In this document: in pieces, positions 6,361 to 8,768 of the stretch
Layout: each line of letters opens with the position of its first letter
Position numbering within the stretch: position 1 is the stretch's first letter
Assembly: GCA_007118075.1 (NCBI GenBank)
Contig: SKSH01000016.1
Coordinates: forward strand, 1-8,768
DNA from: Halobacteriales archaeon
GTDB lineage: Archaea; Halobacteriota; Halobacteria; Halobacteriales; SKSH01
Reading direction: 5' to 3'
DNA length: 8,768 bases
Translations under genes and position numbers: made by a program
The notes under the pieces: model-generated
The model's database searches: none
Told to the model about the DNA's origin: nothing
What the model saw: the letters and a program-made list of their open reading frames with translations, nothing else

Positions 6361-6384
6361 TATCGGTGGAACCATCCGCCGATA
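6361..6384. promoter_or_regulatory. Imperfect palindrome between TATA box and start of the regulator gene
   Basis: TATCGGTGG (6361-6369) and CCGCCGATA (6376-6384) are reverse complements at 8 of 9 positions, separated by 6 nt. The site fills the space between the TATA-like box (6354-6360) and the predicted transcription start. A dimeric DNA-binding protein bound there would block the promoter, so it is a good candidate operator. The obvious candidate binder is the winged-helix protein encoded just downstream, acting on its own gene, but that is inference. Confidence 0.4.
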
Positions 6385-6399
6385 TTCGTCGAACCATCC

Positions 6400-6765
6400 A
6401 TGTCATCGAGTGTCTCTCAAGCTGAACAGGAGCTATCCGACGAAGAGCGAGCCGGTCTTGAACTGATTCGTGAGACGAAGGGAATCCATCAGAGTGAGTT
6501 CTGGAAGGAGCTCGATGTCTCCTCTCGTCAGGGTAGTCGAATCGTGACGACGTTGCTCGAAAAGGACCTTATCGATCGGTTCGAGACCGTCCACAAGGGC
6601 AATAGAACCTACTTCCTCCGGCCAGTCTCAAGCGATCTCAACTTTGCGTTACTGATGGCCGGTGATATGCTGTCACCGATGATCGGAGAGGAATCCATCA
6701 ACAAAACCAGTGATGCCTTCTCGCAATGGGTAATGAACCTCGCCTTCGTTGAGTATCAGGAGTAG
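6400..6765 (+). CDS. Small winged helix-turn-helix regulator
   Basis: This 121-aa protein has a winged-helix DNA-binding domain over about residues 16-75. The first helix is near 16-25, the second is IHQSEFWKEL (29-38), the likely recognition helix lies in SSRQGSRIVTTLLEK (41-55), and the wing is formed by RFETVHKGNRTYFLRP (60-75). The pattern is like MarR- or IclR-type haloarchaeal regulators. The C-terminal 45 residues (NFALLMAGDMLSPMIGEES and DAFSQWVMNLAF) are hydrophobic enough to form a dimer interface; no ligand-binding domain is visible. ATG 6400 agrees with the TATA-like box and the acidic start ELSDEERAGLELI. The stop lies inside the last codons of gatA on the other strand. Target genes are unknown; the palindrome at 6361-6384 suggests autoregulation. 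Confidence 0.85.
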   Translation: MSSSVSQAEQELSDEERAGLELIRETKGIHQSEFWKELDVSSRQGSRIVTTLLEKDLIDRFETVHKGNRTYFLRPVSSDLNFALLMAGDMLSPMIGEESINKTSDAFSQWVMNLAFVEYQE

Positions 6766-8027
6766 ACGACTTCACCGGCACTGAATAGCGCTCGTTCACT
6801 ATTGGCCGGACCGATCAGTTGGAGTCCAACCGGTAGCCCCGAGGAACCGGTGACCGGGACAGAGATCGCGGGTGTGTTTGCCAGATTCACTGGCACGGTA
6901 TTTCGATCCGCACGGTACATGGTCATCGGATCCTCGATAGCCTCCCCGAGCGGGAACGGTTCGACCGGCATCGTCGGGCTCGCGAGGAGATCGACGGACT
7001 CGAATACCGTCTCGAGTTCCTGTTGTAACCAGGCACGAGCATGTTGTGCTTGCTGGTAGTACCGATCCTGATACCCCGCAGAAAGGGCAAACGTTCCGAG
7101 CAAGATTCGCCGTTTTACTTCATCACCGAATCCGGTCGATCGGTTTTTACTGTACACCTCATGCCAATCTCCTCCAGTCTCCTCGTGATGTCCGTAACGG
7201 ACACCATCGAATCGTGCAAGATTGGATGATGCTTCGCTCACGGCAATGACGTAATAGGCCTGAACGGCTGGTTCGAGCGATGAAATCGAGATTGATTTGG
7301 TCTGTGCACCGGCTGCCTCCAGACGAGCGATACCGGCCTCGAAACCATCGAGAACTGGTTCACCAACGCCCTCTAGTAGCTCGTTCGGGATTCCGATCGT
7401 GATGTCATCGACCGGTTCATCGAGTGCCGATTGGTACGAGGATGTTTCTGGCGATGGCTTCGTGGTTGCATCTCGTTCGTCCACGCCGGCAATCACATCG
7501 AGCAACTGTGCCACTCCTTTTACATCAGTCGCCATCGGACCGATCTGTTCGAGACTGTTTGCATAAGCGACCAGACCGTAGCGAGAGACCAATCCGTAGG
7601 TTGGTTTCAATCCGACCACACCACAGAAGGCGGCCGGACATCGGATCGATCCGCCAGTGTCAGAACCGAGTGCGAGGTCGGCCTCCCCTGCAGCCACTGC
7701 GGCGGCGCTCCCGCCAGAGGACCCGCCTGGTACACGGCCAGGAGCGGTGGGGTTCTCGGTCGGTCCGTACGCAGATGTCTCGGTGGTCGATCCCATCCCG
7801 AACTCGTCCATGTTGGTCTTGCCGATGATCGTGCCTCCTGCATTGAGGATACGATCGACAACCGTGGCCGAGTAAGGTGGCACGTAGTCTGCAAGCATCT
7901 TCGAAGCGCAGGTGGTCAGCACCCCCTCAGTCGAGATGTTGTCCTTCACCGCAACTGAGTGGCCATCTAACATCCCGGACCCGGTGGATGACAGCTCCGA
8001 GCGGGTGATGAAGGCATTGGTGCTCAT
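6756..8027 (-). CDS. gatA: Asp-tRNA(Asn)/Glu-tRNA(Gln) amidotransferase subunit A
   Basis: This is the amidase subunit of GatCAB, 423 aa. It hydrolyses glutamine and passes ammonia to GatB, which amidates mischarged tRNA. Since archaea use GatDE for Gln-tRNA, the main product here is probably Asn-tRNA. The amidase-signature triad is complete: Lys28 (VAVKDN), cis-Ser103 (PGGSSGGSAAA) and nucleophile Ser127 (GSDTGGSIR), with the spacings of 75 and 24 residues expected for GatA. The C terminus has the conserved VGLQLIGP. It is shorter than bacterial GatA (around 485 aa), as is usual in archaea. Its ATG overlaps the gatC stop by 4 bp (ATGA, 8024-8027), indicating coupled translation. Its last 10 bp overlap the last 10 bp of the convergent regulator gene. 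gatB is not in the window. Confidence 0.96.
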   Translation of the reverse strand: MSTNAFITRSELSSTGSGMLDGHSVAVKDNISTEGVLTTCASKMLADYVPPYSATVVDRILNAGGTIIGKTNMDEFGMGSTTETSAYGPTENPTAPGRVPGGSSGGSAAAVAAGEADLALGSDTGGSIRCPAAFCGVVGLKPTYGLVSRYGLVAYANSLEQIGPMATDVKGVAQLLDVIAGVDERDATTKPSPETSSYQSALDEPVDDITIGIPNELLEGVGEPVLDGFEAGIARLEAAGAQTKSISISSLEPAVQAYYVIAVSEASSNLARFDGVRYGHHEETGGDWHEVYSKNRSTGFGDEVKRRILLGTFALSAGYQDRYYQQAQHARAWLQQELETVFESVDLLASPTMPVEPFPLGEAIEDPMTMYRADRNTVPVNLANTPAISVPVTGSSGLPVGLQLIGPANSERALFSAGEVVYS

Positions 8028-8302
8028 CCGACCGGTGGCCCCCGGAAGTGCCCTTCTTCGGTCCTTGATGCGTTGGCGAGGGCTTGATCACGGTCGAGCC
8101 CGTCGCTGATGGTATCCTCTCGGAGTACGTTGGAGTGTGCCTCCTGTGTCAAGGTAGTTGGTACTTCATCGAGGGCTGCGAACCAATCGAGGATCTCCTC
8201 GAACTGATCGACATATCGGTCGACCTCCTCCTCGGCCACTGAGATATGCGCTAACTCGGCGATGTGGTGGACGGTCTCCTCGTCCACATCCGGGGTCGTC
8301 AT
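8024..8302 (-). CDS. gatC: Asp-tRNA(Asn)/Glu-tRNA(Gln) amidotransferase subunit C
   Basis: This small acidic protein, 92 aa, is the GatC subunit that wraps around GatA and stabilises the GatA-GatB complex. It has the family pattern: an N-terminal helix VHHIAELAHISVAEEEVDRY at about 10-30, then FEEILDWFAALDEV (35-48), and the conserved tail motif LREDTISDGLDRDQALANA at about 60-78, followed by a short FRGPPVG end. Helix lengths and total length fit GatC. It is the first gene of the leftward gatC-gatA pair and overlaps gatA by 4 bp. No Shine-Dalgarno sequence is visible before the ATG at 8300-8302, so a leaderless or very short leader is likely. Confidence 0.94.
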   Translation of the reverse strand: MTTPDVDEETVHHIAELAHISVAEEEVDRYVDQFEEILDWFAALDEVPTTLTQEAHSNVLREDTISDGLDRDQALANASRTEEGHFRGPPVG

Positions 8303-8319
8303 ATCCGGGAAAACTAGGT

Positions 8320-8339
8320 CGAAATGCCTGAGCGTTTCG
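8320..8339. promoter_or_regulatory. Imperfect palindrome upstream of gatC
   Basis: CGAAATGC (8320-8327) and GCGTTTCG (8332-8339) are reverse complements at 7 of 8 positions around a 4-nt centre. The site lies 17-37 bp upstream of the gatC ATG in the 140-bp space shared with the divergent tfb gene. It would sit in the gatC core promoter, where a bound protein could affect gatC and possibly tfb. The regulator, if any, is unknown. Confidence 0.3.
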
Positions 8340-8371
8340 GTACCAAAATGATTATTTCACCTTACACCCTG

Positions 8372-8377
8372 TTTAAG
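8372..8377 (+). promoter_or_regulatory. Candidate TATA box for tfb
   Basis: TTTAAG, preceded by ACCCTG as a possible BRE, is the best TATA-like element upstream of tfb. A second one, TTTAGA, is at 8381-8386. Transcription would begin near 8400-8410 and give a leader of roughly 35-40 nt. That the two candidates are only 9 bp apart makes the exact one uncertain. Confidence 0.4.
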
Positions 8378-8442
8378 CCCTTTAGAATACGACACATATT
8401 TGGCTAGCGATCAGCGCCATCGAGCGATCCAGCCCAACAGTC

Positions 8443-8768
8443 ATGCCCGCCAACGAACACACTATCAAGCCTGAACTCTCGGAACCAACGAACTCCGCCC
8501 AGGTGCACCACGATGTGTGTCCGGAATGCGATGGGACGTTGGCCACCGATGAGGTACGTGGTGAGACTACCTGTTCAGACTGTGGACTCGTCGTTTCGGC
8601 GGACCATGTTGATCCAGGTCCGGAGTGGCGAAGCTTCGAGCACACTGAGGGTGGTGATCGACGACGGGTTGGCGCACCATTGACGAAACTCCGACACGAT
8701 GAGGGACTCACCACGTCGATCGGTTGGGGGAATCGTGATGCGAAGGGTCGAATGCTCGATCCAAATCA
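8443..8768 (+). CDS. tfb: Transcription initiation factor TFIIB (TFB), N-terminal part
   Basis: The window holds the first 108 complete codons plus two bases of a TFB gene cut by the right edge. TFB bridges TBP-bound TATA and BRE DNA to RNA polymerase. A 25-residue acidic lead is followed by the zinc ribbon with Cys26/Cys29 (CPEC) and Cys44/Cys47 (CSDCGLVV). The linker with B-reader and B-linker follows: DHVDPGPEWRSFE, then RRRVGAPLTK, then DEGLTTSIGW. This is the standard archaeal pattern. The cyclin folds would lie beyond the window. Haloarchaea carry several tfb paralogues and I cannot tell which this is. It diverges from gatC across about 140 bp. The ATG at 8443 is the first suitable start; there is no strong Shine-Dalgarno sequence. 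Confidence 0.95.
   Translation, partial: MPANEHTIKPELSEPTNSAQVHHDVCPECDGTLATDEVRGETTCSDCGLVVSADHVDPGPEWRSFEHTEGGDRRRVGAPLTKLRHDEGLTTSIGWGNRDAKGRMLDPN

Noticed and set aside
1..8768. CRISPR array, insertion sequence, tRNA or rRNA gene, defence or secretion system
   Set aside because: I looked on both strands and saw no regularly spaced repeats, transposase motifs, terminal inverted repeats, tRNA-like cloverleaf or rRNA sequence. All sizeable genes except the first fragment have ordinary core functions.

Overview
The window looks like a stretch of a haloarchaeal (class Halobacteria) chromosome. The evidence is the acidic, lysine-poor proteins, an archaeal TFIIB gene, the short (423 aa) GatA of the archaeal type, MenA/MenC/MenE-type menaquinone genes, TATA-like boxes placed for leaderless or short-leader transcripts, and scarce CTAG tetranucleotides. 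Base composition looks only moderately GC-rich by eye, below many haloarchaea. I cannot assign a genus.

Layout. Bases 2-379 hold the 3' end of an unrecognised, probably exported or structural, acidic protein. Bases 380-909 are a mostly non-coding stretch, clearly AT-rich in its first half, with small inverted repeats and one doubtful 77-codon ORF. Then come six plus-strand genes: hflX (910-2193), menA (2237-3172), menC (3172-4179), menE (4183-5580), an NRDE/TANGO2-family gene (5623-6330) and a small winged-helix regulator (6400-6765). The regulator's end overlaps the end of gatA by 10 bp. gatC and gatA run leftwards (8302 to 6756) with a 4-bp ATGA overlap. A tfb (TFIIB) gene starts at 8443, reads away from gatC and is cut by the window end.

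Function. menC, menE and menA supply three menaquinone steps: forming o-succinylbenzoate, activating it with CoA, and prenylating 1,4-dihydroxy-2-naphthoate at the membrane. They are packed with a 1-nt overlap and a 3-nt gap, so they are probably co-transcribed. menF, menD and menB are not in the window. gatC and gatA encode two of the three subunits of the tRNA-dependent amidotransferase; gatB is absent. hflX (ribosome-associated GTPase) and tfb are housekeeping genes.

The window is mainly conserved core genome, and I see no convincing new multi-gene system. The points most worth a second look are: a threonine where the ligase family's A10 catalytic lysine should be in MenE; an imperfect palindrome between the TATA-like box and start of the small regulator; the tail-to-tail overlap of that regulator with gatA; and the AT-rich 380-660 stretch.
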